In this document: positions 16,182 to 25,581 of the stretch, piece by piece | How the letters are laid out: the number at the start of each line of letters is the position of its first letter | Position numbering within the stretch: position 1 is the stretch's first letter | Source of the DNA: Hyphomicrobiales bacterium | GTDB taxonomy: Bacteria; Pseudomonadota; Alphaproteobacteria; Rhizobiales; Rhizobiaceae | Length of the DNA stretch: 64,000 nt | Direction: 5' to 3' | Assembly: GCA_900472925.1 (NCBI GenBank) | Contig: UCJU01000002.1 | Location: 1-64,000 of the forward strand | Program-made: the position numbers and the translations under genes | The notes under the pieces: model-generated | What the model saw: the letters and a program-made list of their open reading frames with translations, nothing else | Databases searched by the model: none | What the model was told of the DNA's origin: nothing

Positions 16182-19100
16182 TGTGACCGATCTTTCTGTC
16201 CGAGGCTGCCGCCGTATGTTTATCGGTGAGCTGCTCCACCAGCGATGTGCCGTTCGCAGCATCGTCTGCGTCGTCGGCATTATCATTGGCGGTCACTTTT
16301 TCATACAGCTTTTGTACGATGTCACCAACGGTCGCACCATCCCCCATGCCGGACAGCGGTATATCGATGCCTGTTTTCTGCTGAAAACCAACACCCAGTT
16401 CCATCGCCATAAGACTGTCCAGGCCGATGTCCTTTAACACCTTGTCGGCTTTGACGCTATCTTCCGCAACCTTGAGGATCGCCGCGATTTCGCCTGCCAG
16501 GAAGCCATGGAGGATGACGTGAGCCTCCTCATTCGACTTGCCAGCCACCAGCGCGGCCAGATCGATCTGGTCTCCGTCAGCACCAGCGGAGCCACCAGCC
16601 GCATTGCGCGGAATAGCCGAAAAGAGAGGCTGCGATGTGATTGGCAGGGCAGACGCGCTCGACCAGTCCAGTTCAGCGATCATGACGACAGCCTGATCGA
16701 CCGCGCCCGTATCGTTCACGATGACACGCTCGACAAAACCGAGAGCGCCACGCGCCTTCAGTGCGGTCTTTCCAAGTCGCCGTGACAGAATATCGCTGAC
16801 ATTCGTGTTGCGGGCCAGAAAGCCCGTGTCGCCGATGGCACCAAAGCCAATGGCAAGCGCTGGCAGACCAGCACGGCGACGTGCGCGCGCAAGACCTTCG
16901 AGGTAGCCGTTTGCAGCCACGTAGTTGCCCTGACCGGGATTACCGATCATCGTTGTCGCTGACGAGAATAAAAGGAAGAGTTCAAGATCGTCCGAGCGCG
17001 TCATACGGTCGAGATTGCCGGCACCGACAGCTTTTACATCGATGACCGCGCGATTTTTCTCACGATCAAGATTGGAAATGAGACCGTCGTTCAAGACCAT
17101 GGCGGCGTGCACGACACCTTTGAGCGGGCCATATGAGCGAAGCTCTGTCAGCAATGATTGCAGCGACGCTTCGACTGTGACGTCACAAGCATGAACAGTG
17201 GCTTTGATGCCAGATGCGTTCCATGCCGTGACGGCATTCAGCGTCTCCTGATCGGCCACGCCGCGACGTGTGGAAAGTGCGATATGAGTGGCTCCACGGT
17301 TGGCGAGCCACCTTGCCGTCTCAAGACCGAACCCGCCGATACCGCCGACGACAAGATAGACACCAGGCGGCAGTGTGAGCGGTTCGTGAGAGAAGACCTG
17401 TACGTGATCCTGCCCCCGAACAGGAGGACACACGACGATCTTGCCGATGTGACCTGCATTCTGCATGAGGCGGAACGCGGCACCCGTCTCATCGTAGTTG
17501 AAGGCACGATAGGGCAAGGGTGTGAGTTTGCCTTCCGAGAACAAGACACCAATGTCGGCAAAAATCCGCCGAGTCAGATCAGGCGCCTTCACCAACAACT
17601 GGTCGGCATCGATGCCGAAATAAGAAATGTTTCGGCGGAACGGACGCAGTGCGAGTTTGCGATCCGAATAATAATCGCGTTTACCAAGCTCCAGGAAACG
17701 ACCGAACGGCTTGACGAGTTCGAAACTGCGCTCCATCGCTTCGGCAAAGAGAGAGTTCAGTACAAGCTCGACGCCCTCCCCGTCCGTGACGCGCAGAACA
17801 TCGCCCACGAAGGCAAGAGTCCGTGAATCGAAAACATGGTCCGCGCCGAGCAGTGTCAGGAAGCGACGTTTCTCGACGGTGCCAGCCGTTGCAATGACTT
17901 TGGCGCCTTTGAGCTTTGCAATCTGCAAAGCAGCAAGACCGACGCCGCCAGCGGCACCATGGATCAGGATCGTCTCGCCTTCGCGGATACGGCCCAGTTC
18001 CACCATCGCATAATAAGCCGTCAAAAACGCGACGGGGACGGTCGCGGCTGCGGCGAGATCAATGCCTTCGGGCACCTTGGTGACGCCATCACGGGCGACA
18101 ACCATATGTGTCGAGAATGCTTTCGGTCCAATGCCCATCACGGCGTCACCCACAGAAAGATCGGTCACGGCTGCACCGGTCGCGATGACCGTACCGGCCA
18201 TCTCCATGCCGATAGTGGCCCCGGCGAACCCATCCTCCAGAGCCTCTTCAGGTAAGAGGCCCATGGACCACATGACATCACGGAAATTGAGGCCGGTTGC
18301 TGACACTTCAACGACGATTTCATCTGCGCCGGGAACAGGAACCCGATCCTGCGTCCAGACGATGCTATCGACGCGTCCGCTGGTCTGCTGATGGATGGTC
18401 GCAGCCTCAAAGTTGGTGACTTTCCGACCCGCGTCGGAGATAAAGCCCGGAACAGCACGCACCACGGACAACAAACCTGTTCTCGCATGGCATATCCATT
18501 CACGTTCTTGACCGTCATAAGACAGCAGCGACATGACTGCTTTCGCGGTCATAGAACCGGTTGAAACGGCATCCAGCAGGACGACATCGAGTTCTTCATA
18601 TTCGTTTTGCAGCGTTCTTGCGAATGTCCACACCCCGCTTGCATCTGGATCAGCGAGATCGGACAAGGCTGGCGAACCGCCCGCCGCGACGATGACCAAG
18701 CGGACACGGGCATTGCCTTGGGTCCGCAAATGAGCGCGCGCAGCTTCTGCAAAGCCGCTCAGGATCAAAACCGCATCCTGCAAGCCAGCCGCGTCCGAAC
18801 GTCCTTCGGGAAGCGCAAATATTATCGCCAGCGGATAGGAAATGTGATCCGCAAACAGCTGATCAAATGCGGAACGCGCTTCATCAGGCGAGCAGTGCAG
18901 AGCTTTCGAGAAGCCATCGGACAGGATTGGGGTAAAGGCTTCGCTCTGGGTTATCTCGAACACAGACGCAAAGGACGTTGCGCCCACATTGCCTGCGGCA
19001 GCTTTGGTGGATGATGCGGCCTGAACCAGCAGCAATCCGCCCTCGTCAGTGTCAGACTGCTTGACATCGGGCGTGTCAAAACCGCACTCTTTGAGAAGGT

Positions 19101-22100
19101 CTTCCCATTGCGTGGCGGATGCATACAAGCCGGTTGGGAATTCCGCAGTCGTGCTGTCGGAAAACCAGTCCTCCGTCAGGCCGAAAACGAAATCGGATAA
19201 AGCCGAAGACGCGGTTTCTGCGATTGCGACGCAGCCAGCAGAGGATGCCGCCGTTCGCAAAACGTCTTTCAGGCCGCTATGCTGGCGGAAATGTCCGTAG
19301 AGAGAACCGCTGGCGCTGACGACAACATCCACCCGCTCCAAATGCGTGACCGCGTCGGGGGAGAGGCAATCCACAGACGGATTGCGTTCAAACCCGATTT
19401 CAAGCGTGCGCCGCAAGTGGTCGGAAGGTTCAACGATAACGAGACGCGCTCCCTTGAAGGACACCATGTCCGCAAGGCGATTGCTGAATGCGGTGGAAAC
19501 GGCACCGGCTTCGACAATAGTGACGCCATCACCCGGCTGAACATCCACCAGAGCGGCAGTCACCGCATCGATGACAAGTTGTTCACGGCGCCGTCCAAGC
19601 GCTGTGTGGTGGCGTACGTGATCAAGGGTCGCGTCACTGATAAAGGACGACGATTGCGCGTGCTCGGACTGTTGCCCTTCGAGACGCTTGAGCGTTTCCT
19701 GATATGCGTTGTTGATCAACACGGTTTCTGCGACGCGCCCAGGGAAGCGACGGTAAATTTCATTCAAGAGATCGCCGAGTGGTGGCAAGCCGCTATCTGG
19801 CTCGATTGTCCAGCCCGTATCGACAAATTGGGCGATGCCGGCATCTTCCAGAGTGTACAAACTGCTCGATAGGAAACATTGGAATTCAGTATCGCCAGGC
19901 AGCGACGACAAGGACACGGTGTCGTCTTCACCGGCGATGAGCAGGGCGATATCGTGACAGGCACGCTGAACAGCAGCATCCAGCAGCAGCGTTGCCTCAT
20001 CTGCCTGCGTATGAGTTACCTGCGAAAAGAGGCTTGCGGGCAATGTCGGAGCCGAGTGTGACGACGTGTCGAAAGAGACCTGCCGCCTTGCGACAGCCTC
20101 GTAATGGAACGCCACCGTATCGAGAGTGCTGTGCTGGCGCAGCCATGTGCGACGGAAGCGGCAATCGTCCAGAGCGGCAACGAGTGTGCCGTCTTCAGTC
20201 AGCAATTCGATGCGCGCTTTCAGACTGTTGGCACTGAACCTCTGTATCTGGATAACAGCACTGGCGATAGGCTCGCCCGAAGATGCCGTTCGAACCGATC
20301 CGAACCGAACAGGGATGTAGGGCGCGCCGTCAATCTCGCCAGTCAACGTGCCGAACAGTGCGACCAGTCCATGGAAGGCGGCGTCGGTCGAGACCGGGTC
20401 CATGCCATAGGTGAGATATGGATGCACCGGGGAAGCCGCCGGTCGCAAATTGACGACAATATGCCGATCGCCGAAGACCTCGGCTCTCTCCAGAAGCTGG
20501 AAGCATGGCGCGTAGTCCAAACCAAAGCGTCGGGCCGTTTCATAGGCTTCGGCAGCGAGAATTGCATGCGCCTTACCGAGCGGAACGACGTTGAGTTCAG
20601 CTTTTCGGGAGAGGCCCACGGAACGGCGGCTGCGAGCCGTGGCGTGGATCGTCCAGCCGTCTTCACTCATATATTCCCGAGACGCGATTTCAATCATCCC
20701 GGTTTCCGGGGATATCCGGGTCAGAAGCTCCGCCATCCGGTTATCACGCAGTTCCAGCGGCCTGAAAATCTCCAGATTGGTGATTTCCACTTCCGGGGTG
20801 CCATAATAGCCCCTCGCTGCTTGCACGGCGATTTCGATGAATGCACTTCCCGGTATGATGGATTTTCCGTCCACGACATGCCCGGCCAGATCGGGAAACA
20901 GAAGCGCGTCGATATGGTTTTTCCACACGGATGCATTTGGATCGGTGCGCCATCCGAGCAAGGTGTATGGGCCATCAGCGCCGTCACGACCGAACACATT
21001 GATAGCGTCCGATGTCATATTCGGTCGATAGGTTGCGTTCTCGAACGGCAACGGTGGTAAATCGATGCCGGTGACACCCCGTGTGCGCCCATCGATATCC
21101 GCAACCTTTGCGCCATGGGAAATACCGCGAAGCGCCGACCGTTTTACAGGATCGATACCATCCGCCAGCCCTGGACGGGCGAGTGTCGGCAAAACCACGG
21201 CAGAAGCGGAAATTTGTTTGGCCGTCTCGGTGACATAGGTCGATAGGATTGGTCGCGGAGAAATCTCCATGAAGACATTGCACCCGGCTTCGAGCGCAAC
21301 ACTGACAGCCGCCTCGAATGCAATGGGTTCACGAACGTTGCGCCACCAATATTTGGCATCTAGGTGTTCCCCATCGATCTCCGACCCGGTCACCGTGGAG
21401 ATGAATGTAGTATGTCCACTGCGCGGTGTAAGCGACGGAATCTCCAGAAGGAAAGCCTCTTGCTCTCCATCGATTACCGGGTGGTGGAAAGGATAGTTTA
21501 TATCGAGGATGTGTACTGTGTTGCGCGTTGCCTGCGCAGCTGCCTTGAAACCTTTAATCTCATCTACCGGCCCGGAAATCGTTACCGAATTATGGGTATT
21601 CGTGGCCGCAACTTTGATGTTCTCGAGCCCATGACGTTGTGCAAAGGCAACGGCCGCAGGCTCCGACATGACCACGGCAGCCATCGTACCCATGCCCGCC
21701 AATGCATGCTGATGCTTGGACCGAATCGATACAACGGTTGTTGCATCTTCGGCACTCAAGATACCCGCTGCGTAGGCCGCGGCGACCTCGCCGACGGAAT
21801 GGCCGAAGACGAGATCGGGTTTTACCCCATAATTCACGAGGCAATCGGTCAGCGCCGCCTGCACCGCAAAAAGCAACGGCTGCGCGACACGCGTATCCCG
21901 CAACTGCTGATCGAGGTCATCTGCAAAAAGGAGCGCGGCGATATCAATCCCGGTGCGCTGAGCAAACAACTGGCTGAAAAAATCAAACCTGCTTTTGAAC
22001 GCGCTGTTCTCACGGTAGGCATCGACGCCCATTCCAGCCCATTGCGAACCGTTCCCGGCGTAGACGAATGCCGTTTTGACCGTTTTGCCTGGAACCTCGC

Positions 22101-23637
22101 CAGTCTGTGAGTGGCTATCGCGCCCCTCAGACAGATAAGAAGACACGGCGCCGGCGATAGCATCGGCACTCTCACCGGCTGCGACGAACCTGTGTTTCAA
22201 CATCGAGCGATTGCGTGTCGCCGAAATGATCTCTGCTTTTTCTAAATCCGACGACACCGCAAATCGGGCGTCATATTCTTCCAGTAACGTGTGAAGAGCG
22301 GACTGCGTGTGTGCAGACAGGGTGAACGTACCACCCTCATCTGCAACATCTGCTTGCGCAACAGACGATGGATCAGAGATGACCACGTGAACGTTTGTGC
22401 CGCCGAACCCGAACGAATTGACGCCAGCAAGACGGGGCTCTTCGGTTCGAGGAAGCGCTCGCCCAGCCCTATTGACCTCGACGTTCAGATCATCAAAATC
22501 AACATTGTCATTCAGAGTTTCAGCGTGAAGAGACGCCGGCAAATAGTTATTTTCCAGAGACAAAACGGCTTTGATCAGCCCGAGAACACCTGATGCGGGT
22601 TCGGCATGTCCGATGTTCGACTTGATCGAACCAATCAGCAGAGGCTGCGATCGAACCTTACCCAGGACCGAACCGATAGCCCAAAGCTCTGCGGGATCAC
22701 CCACCTTCGTACCGGTTCCATGGCCCTCGATGAAAGCAAGTGCGCGCGGGTCGATCCCATTGTCATCATATATGGAGCGCAAAAGCTGTGCCTGCGCTTC
22801 GCGCGATGGCAGGGAGATACCATTCGTGCGACCGGCCGAATTCATTCCCGACGCTACGAGTGTGGCACGGCTTCTGCTTCCATCGCTTAATGCGCGATCA
22901 GTGCGGCGCAGAACAACGACGCCCGCGCCTTCAGCGCGCACATAACCTTCGCCATTTTCACTGTAAGCGCGGCATAGTCCTTCCGGGGACAACATCCTGG
23001 CCTGCGAAAAGCCGATGAAAGAGAATGGATGCAGCAGCAGATTAACGCCACCAACAATTGCCGTATCGATTTCTCCGTCCAGCAAAGCGCGTTCTGCCTG
23101 ATGCAGCGCCACCAGCGACGATGAGCAGGCTGTATCGATCGTCATGCTCGGACCGTTCAGTCCAAGGATGTGTGAAATTCGGTTGGAGACGATAGAAAGT
23201 GTGTTGCCCGTCATGAAATGCGGGCCGCCAGACGCTGGGTCTTCGACCTGCAGATTGCCATTGTCGAGCGAAGATGCGCCGATATAGACGCCAACACGTT
23301 CTTTCTGCAGCTCTGCCTGTGAAACGGATGCATCTTCCAGAGCACGCCACACAGTCTGAAGAAGTAGCCGTTGCTGCGGATCCATATAGGATGCTTCACG
23401 TGCCGAGATCCCGAAGACAGCTGGATCGAAATCGTACACATCTGCCAGAACGCCAGCAGAGAACGTATAGGACTTGCCCGGCATGCCACGCGAGGGATGC
23501 CAGAAACGTGCCTTGGCCCAACGTTCGTCTGGTATAGCACTGACGGCACAGACTTCCCGCCGCAGAAGCTCGAAAAGCTGCTCAACATTTTTTGCGGATG
23601 GCGCCACACAAGCGCGTCCTAGAATCTCAACCGTCAT
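16174..23637 (-). CDS. rkpA: RkpA: giant type I polyketide/fatty acid synthase
   Basis: 2487 residues in one open frame, with a full reducing module. Ketosynthase about 1-420 (DTACSSS Cys171, His306, His344). Acyltransferase about 520-830 (FGHSVGE, Ser614). Dehydratase about 880-1180 (H-x3-G-x4-P with His920; Asp1085 in VSTDAAFHG). Then a long central region with a degenerate methyltransferase-like segment (about 1390-1520). Enoylreductase about 1755-2070 (GAAGGVGLAALQ). Ketoreductase about 2090-2270 (VVGGIGGFGLE). Carrier protein with phosphopantetheine Ser2408 (IGLDSLMAM). It matches S. meliloti RkpA, needed to make a fatty acyl chain for capsule synthesis. First gene of the rkpAGHIJ operon; no strong ribosome site at the ATG. 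Confidence 0.95.
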   Translation of the reverse strand: MTVEILGRACVAPSAKNVEQLFELLRREVCAVSAIPDERWAKARFWHPSRGMPGKSYTFSAGVLADVYDFDPAVFGISAREASYMDPQQRLLLQTVWRALEDASVSQAELQKERVGVYIGASSLDNGNLQVEDPASGGPHFMTGNTLSIVSNRISHILGLNGPSMTIDTACSSSLVALHQAERALLDGEIDTAIVGGVNLLLHPFSFIGFSQARMLSPEGLCRAYSENGEGYVRAEGAGVVVLRRTDRALSDGSRSRATLVASGMNSAGRTNGISLPSREAQAQLLRSIYDDNGIDPRALAFIEGHGTGTKVGDPAELWAIGSVLGKVRSQPLLIGSIKSNIGHAEPASGVLGLIKAVLSLENNYLPASLHAETLNDNVDFDDLNVEVNRAGRALPRTEEPRLAGVNSFGFGGTNVHVVISDPSSVAQADVADEGGTFTLSAHTQSALHTLLEEYDARFAVSSDLEKAEIISATRNRSMLKHRFVAAGESADAIAGAVSSYLSEGRDSHSQTGEVPGKTVKTAFVYAGNGSQWAGMGVDAYRENSAFKSRFDFFSQLFAQRTGIDIAALLFADDLDQQLRDTRVAQPLLFAVQAALTDCLVNYGVKPDLVFGHSVGEVAAAYAAGILSAEDATTVVSIRSKHQHALAGMGTMAAVVMSEPAAVAFAQRHGLENIKVAATNTHNSVTISGPVDEIKGFKAAAQATRNTVHILDINYPFHHPVIDGEQEAFLLEIPSLTPRSGHTTFISTVTGSEIDGEHLDAKYWWRNVREPIAFEAAVSVALEAGCNVFMEISPRPILSTYVTETAKQISASAVVLPTLARPGLADGIDPVKRSALRGISHGAKVADIDGRTRGVTGIDLPPLPFENATYRPNMTSDAINVFGRDGADGPYTLLGWRTDPNASVWKNHIDALLFPDLAGHVVDGKSIIPGSAFIEIAVQAARGYYGTPEVEITNLEIFRPLELRDNRMAELLTRISPETGMIEIASREYMSEDGWTIHATARSRRSVGLSRKAELNVVPLGKAHAILAAEAYETARRFGLDYAPCFQLLERAEVFGDRHIVVNLRPAASPVHPYLTYGMDPVSTDAAFHGLVALFGTLTGEIDGAPYIPVRFGSVRTASSGEPIASAVIQIQRFSANSLKARIELLTEDGTLVAALDDCRFRRTWLRQHSTLDTVAFHYEAVARRQVSFDTSSHSAPTLPASLFSQVTHTQADEATLLLDAAVQRACHDIALLIAGEDDTVSLSSLPGDTEFQCFLSSSLYTLEDAGIAQFVDTGWTIEPDSGLPPLGDLLNEIYRRFPGRVAETVLINNAYQETLKRLEGQQSEHAQSSSFISDATLDHVRHHTALGRRREQLVIDAVTAALVDVQPGDGVTIVEAGAVSTAFSNRLADMVSFKGARLVIVEPSDHLRRTLEIGFERNPSVDCLSPDAVTHLERVDVVVSASGSLYGHFRQHSGLKDVLRTAASSAGCVAIAETASSALSDFVFGLTEDWFSDSTTAEFPTGLYASATQWEDLLKECGFDTPDVKQSDTDEGGLLLVQAASSTKAAAGNVGATSFASVFEITQSEAFTPILSDGFSKALHCSPDEARSAFDQLFADHISYPLAIIFALPEGRSDAAGLQDAVLILSGFAEAARAHLRTQGNARVRLVIVAAGGSPALSDLADPDASGVWTFARTLQNEYEELDVVLLDAVSTGSMTAKAVMSLLSYDGQEREWICHARTGLLSVVRAVPGFISDAGRKVTNFEAATIHQQTSGRVDSIVWTQDRVPVPGADEIVVEVSATGLNFRDVMWSMGLLPEEALEDGFAGATIGMEMAGTVIATGAAVTDLSVGDAVMGIGPKAFSTHMVVARDGVTKVPEGIDLAAAATVPVAFLTAYYAMVELGRIREGETILIHGAAGGVGLAALQIAKLKGAKVIATAGTVEKRRFLTLLGADHVFDSRTLAFVGDVLRVTDGEGVELVLNSLFAEAMERSFELVKPFGRFLELGKRDYYSDRKLALRPFRRNISYFGIDADQLLVKAPDLTRRIFADIGVLFSEGKLTPLPYRAFNYDETGAAFRLMQNAGHIGKIVVCPPVRGQDHVQVFSHEPLTLPPGVYLVVGGIGGFGLETARWLANRGATHIALSTRRGVADQETLNAVTAWNASGIKATVHACDVTVEASLQSLLTELRSYGPLKGVVHAAMVLNDGLISNLDREKNRAVIDVKAVGAGNLDRMTRSDDLELFLLFSSATTMIGNPGQGNYVAANGYLEGLARARRRAGLPALAIGFGAIGDTGFLARNTNVSDILSRRLGKTALKARGALGFVERVIVNDTGAVDQAVVMIAELDWSSASALPITSQPLFSAIPRNAAGGSAGADGDQIDLAALVAGKSNEEAHVILHGFLAGEIAAILKVAEDSVKADKVLKDIGLDSLMAMELGVGFQQKTGIDIPLSGMGDGATVGDIVQKLYEKVTANDNADDADDAANGTSLVEQLTDKHTAAASDRKIGHNG

Positions 23638-23938
23638 GCGTTACCACTGTTCAATCTTTAAAAACGTCACCAATCTTGCTCGATCGATGATCAAGCGATC
23701 CACATGTGTATCCTAATCGCCACCAAGGGTTCCACTTAAGAAGATAACCGTTGGCACGAACAGAAAAAATGTTAGCAAATCACAGCAACTTCGAATACTC
23801 CTGCGACCAAGATAGTCTCATGTCAAATTTTCTGGTTGCAGAAAAGGTTTTTTATGGACTGTTGGTATGCGCGCTAGTCATCTTTAACACTTTCTTGCTA
23901 TTTGGTGGCTGACTGCGAATTTGCGTGACGGAGTGATT
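23638..23938. promoter_or_regulatory. Divergent promoter region between rkpA and the lipoprotein gene
   Basis: About 300 bp, visibly more AT-rich than the genes on both sides. It must carry the rkpA promoter leftward and the promoter of the Wza-like gene rightward. The stretch contains a TCGATCGA palindrome near 23675-23686 flanked by CTTG and CAAG, a possible operator, but I cannot link it to a known regulator. No coding region is supported. Confidence 0.5.
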
Positions 23939-25114
23939 GTGAAGAAGGCTAGTTTTTTATTGATTGGGCTGGGCCTGACCTCGTGCAACAATTTGCCTGG
24001 TGACGGTCCCCTCGCATCAGACGTTCTGGAACAGTCCAGACAGTCGATCAATGAAACAGGGTCACGACAGAACGTTGTCTTCGACGTCGTTGATATCGAC
24101 GTGAATTCAGCCACGCTTATTTCTGCGTTCGACGGGAAGCTACTGCAAAGCCGATTCGGCATTGGCGGCTCCGTTAAACGGCCTGTCATCGGTATCGGTG
24201 ACCAGCTTAAGATCACCATATTCGAAGCTGGCTCAGACGGTTTATTTTCCACAGGCGATTCCAAGCAGACGACACTTGATATCGTCGTCCAGCCAGACGG
24301 AAAGGCTGCCATCCCCTATGTTGGCCTCGTTGCCTTCGCTGGCAAAACATTGGAACAGGCGCGTCAGACCATTCTTGCCGCCTTGAAAAGCAAAGCCGTT
24401 GAACCCGACGTCATCATCAACAGTGCTGCCACCGCGTCCCGAAATGTTACAGTTTCCGGCGCTGTGAATAAGCCAGCTGTCGTACCGCTGAACCTGGTTG
24501 CAGAGACAATCATGGAAGTTATCGCGAAGGCAGGAGGCCCAAGCGCTCAGCCCTATGAGAGCTACGTGACGCTAACCCGCCAAGGGAAAACCGGGACGGT
24601 TCTGCTCAAAACGCTCCTCCAAAATCCGCGTGAGAACGTCTATCTCCAGCCTGGCGACCAGATTTTCGTAACACGCGAACCACGGACCTTCACTGTACTC
24701 GGCTCCGTTAAAAGCAACAGTCGGATCGAGTTTGGCGCGAATGATCTGAACCTGCTGGAAGCAGTTGCTTTGGCAGGCGGGGGATCGGCTGACACCAGCG
24801 ACATGAAGGGCTACTTCGTATTCCGTTATGAAGAACCCGACATCGTCATGGATCTTCTAGGAGCCCAGCGTTTCAACCAACTGGTGAGCAAGGGTATGCG
24901 TCCGGATAAACTGGGACGCTACCCAATCGTCTATCGTTTCGACATGACCAAGGCAGGCAGCATGCTGACAGGTCAGAATTTTGATATCAAGGCAAGAGAT
25001 GTCATATATGCGTCTCGTCATCCTTCTGTCGATTTTACCCGATTTGTTACGATCGTCGGGCAGCCTATTGGCATAGTGTCAGGAGGCGCTGGCGTTTATA
25101 ATAACTTTAAGTGA
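23939..25114 (+). CDS. Polysaccharide export outer-membrane lipoprotein (Wza/KpsD type)
   Basis: About 391 residues. The N-terminus KKASFLLIGLGLTSC is a lipoprotein signal with lipobox LTSC, so the mature protein is lipid-anchored at the cysteine. IGIGDQLKITIFEAG (about 85-100) begins the poly-export domain, and SLBB-like repeats follow, including VTVSGAVNKPAVVPL and a second FTVLGSVKSNSRIEF. This is the outer-membrane channel family that receives capsule from the KpsMT/KpsE complex. The GTG at 23939 is preferred because GGAG lies 5 bases upstream; the ATG at 23921 has no such site. It is divergent from rkpA and completes the export apparatus encoded at 2.5-6.6 kb. Confidence 0.87.
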   Translation: MKKASFLLIGLGLTSCNNLPGDGPLASDVLEQSRQSINETGSRQNVVFDVVDIDVNSATLISAFDGKLLQSRFGIGGSVKRPVIGIGDQLKITIFEAGSDGLFSTGDSKQTTLDIVVQPDGKAAIPYVGLVAFAGKTLEQARQTILAALKSKAVEPDVIINSAATASRNVTVSGAVNKPAVVPLNLVAETIMEVIAKAGGPSAQPYESYVTLTRQGKTGTVLLKTLLQNPRENVYLQPGDQIFVTREPRTFTVLGSVKSNSRIEFGANDLNLLEAVALAGGGSADTSDMKGYFVFRYEEPDIVMDLLGAQRFNQLVSKGMRPDKLGRYPIVYRFDMTKAGSMLTGQNFDIKARDVIYASRHPSVDFTRFVTIVGQPIGIVSGGAGVYNNFK

Positions 25115-25139
25115 CGGACCAAAAGAATCATCACGTTAT

Positions 25140-25412
25140 TCAGCGTCTGGTCTTGGGGCGGACAAGGCTTTTTATCCATAAACGAATGGAAGCCCATGGC
25201 GAAAAGGGCGGAATTCCAATTTTGCTGTACCCAGCTTCTGTGAGATAAAAATGCCTTACACCATTGCGTTCGCGATAGCGCATGTAGCCCATGTTCATGC
25301 CCACATTGATTGCTGGAGTCATGTCGGCCCTCCAAGCGATAGCGTGCGCGGGTACATTCTCAGCGCCTGCGTCGTACAAAAGCAATAATACGTCTCTTAA
25401 GTCATCACCCAT
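25140..25412 (-). CDS. Small winged-helix-like hypothetical protein
   Basis: 90 residues, no recognised family. The segment MRYRERNGVRHFYLTEAGYSKIG looks like the wing and last strand of a small winged-helix domain, in which LTEAGY-type motifs are common, so it could be a DNA-binding protein. It lies alone on the minus strand between the lipoprotein gene and a glycosyltransferase gene, with 25 bases to the convergent lipoprotein stop. No good ribosome site precedes the ATG. It may equally be a spurious frame. Confidence 0.4.
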   Translation of the reverse strand: MGDDLRDVLLLLYDAGAENVPAHAIAWRADMTPAINVGMNMGYMRYRERNGVRHFYLTEAGYSKIGIPPFSPWASIRLWIKSLVRPKTRR

Positions 25413-25581
25413 CCATACTGTCTAGCATAATCAAAAGCAGATGCTAATTGACTAAACCGGGATTTTATCGCGGGAACGTTTCGCTTAAGCGATTGGTGAT
25501 GTGGTTGTCGTTCCCCGATCTTGACGTTAAAGCTTGCGGTTGCCAGATGATTGATAATCATGCAGGAAACGACAAACAAAC

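Noticed and set aside
15618..16229. Plus-strand frame across the rkpG N-terminus
   Set aside because: The minus strand encodes conserved PLP-enzyme blocks here.
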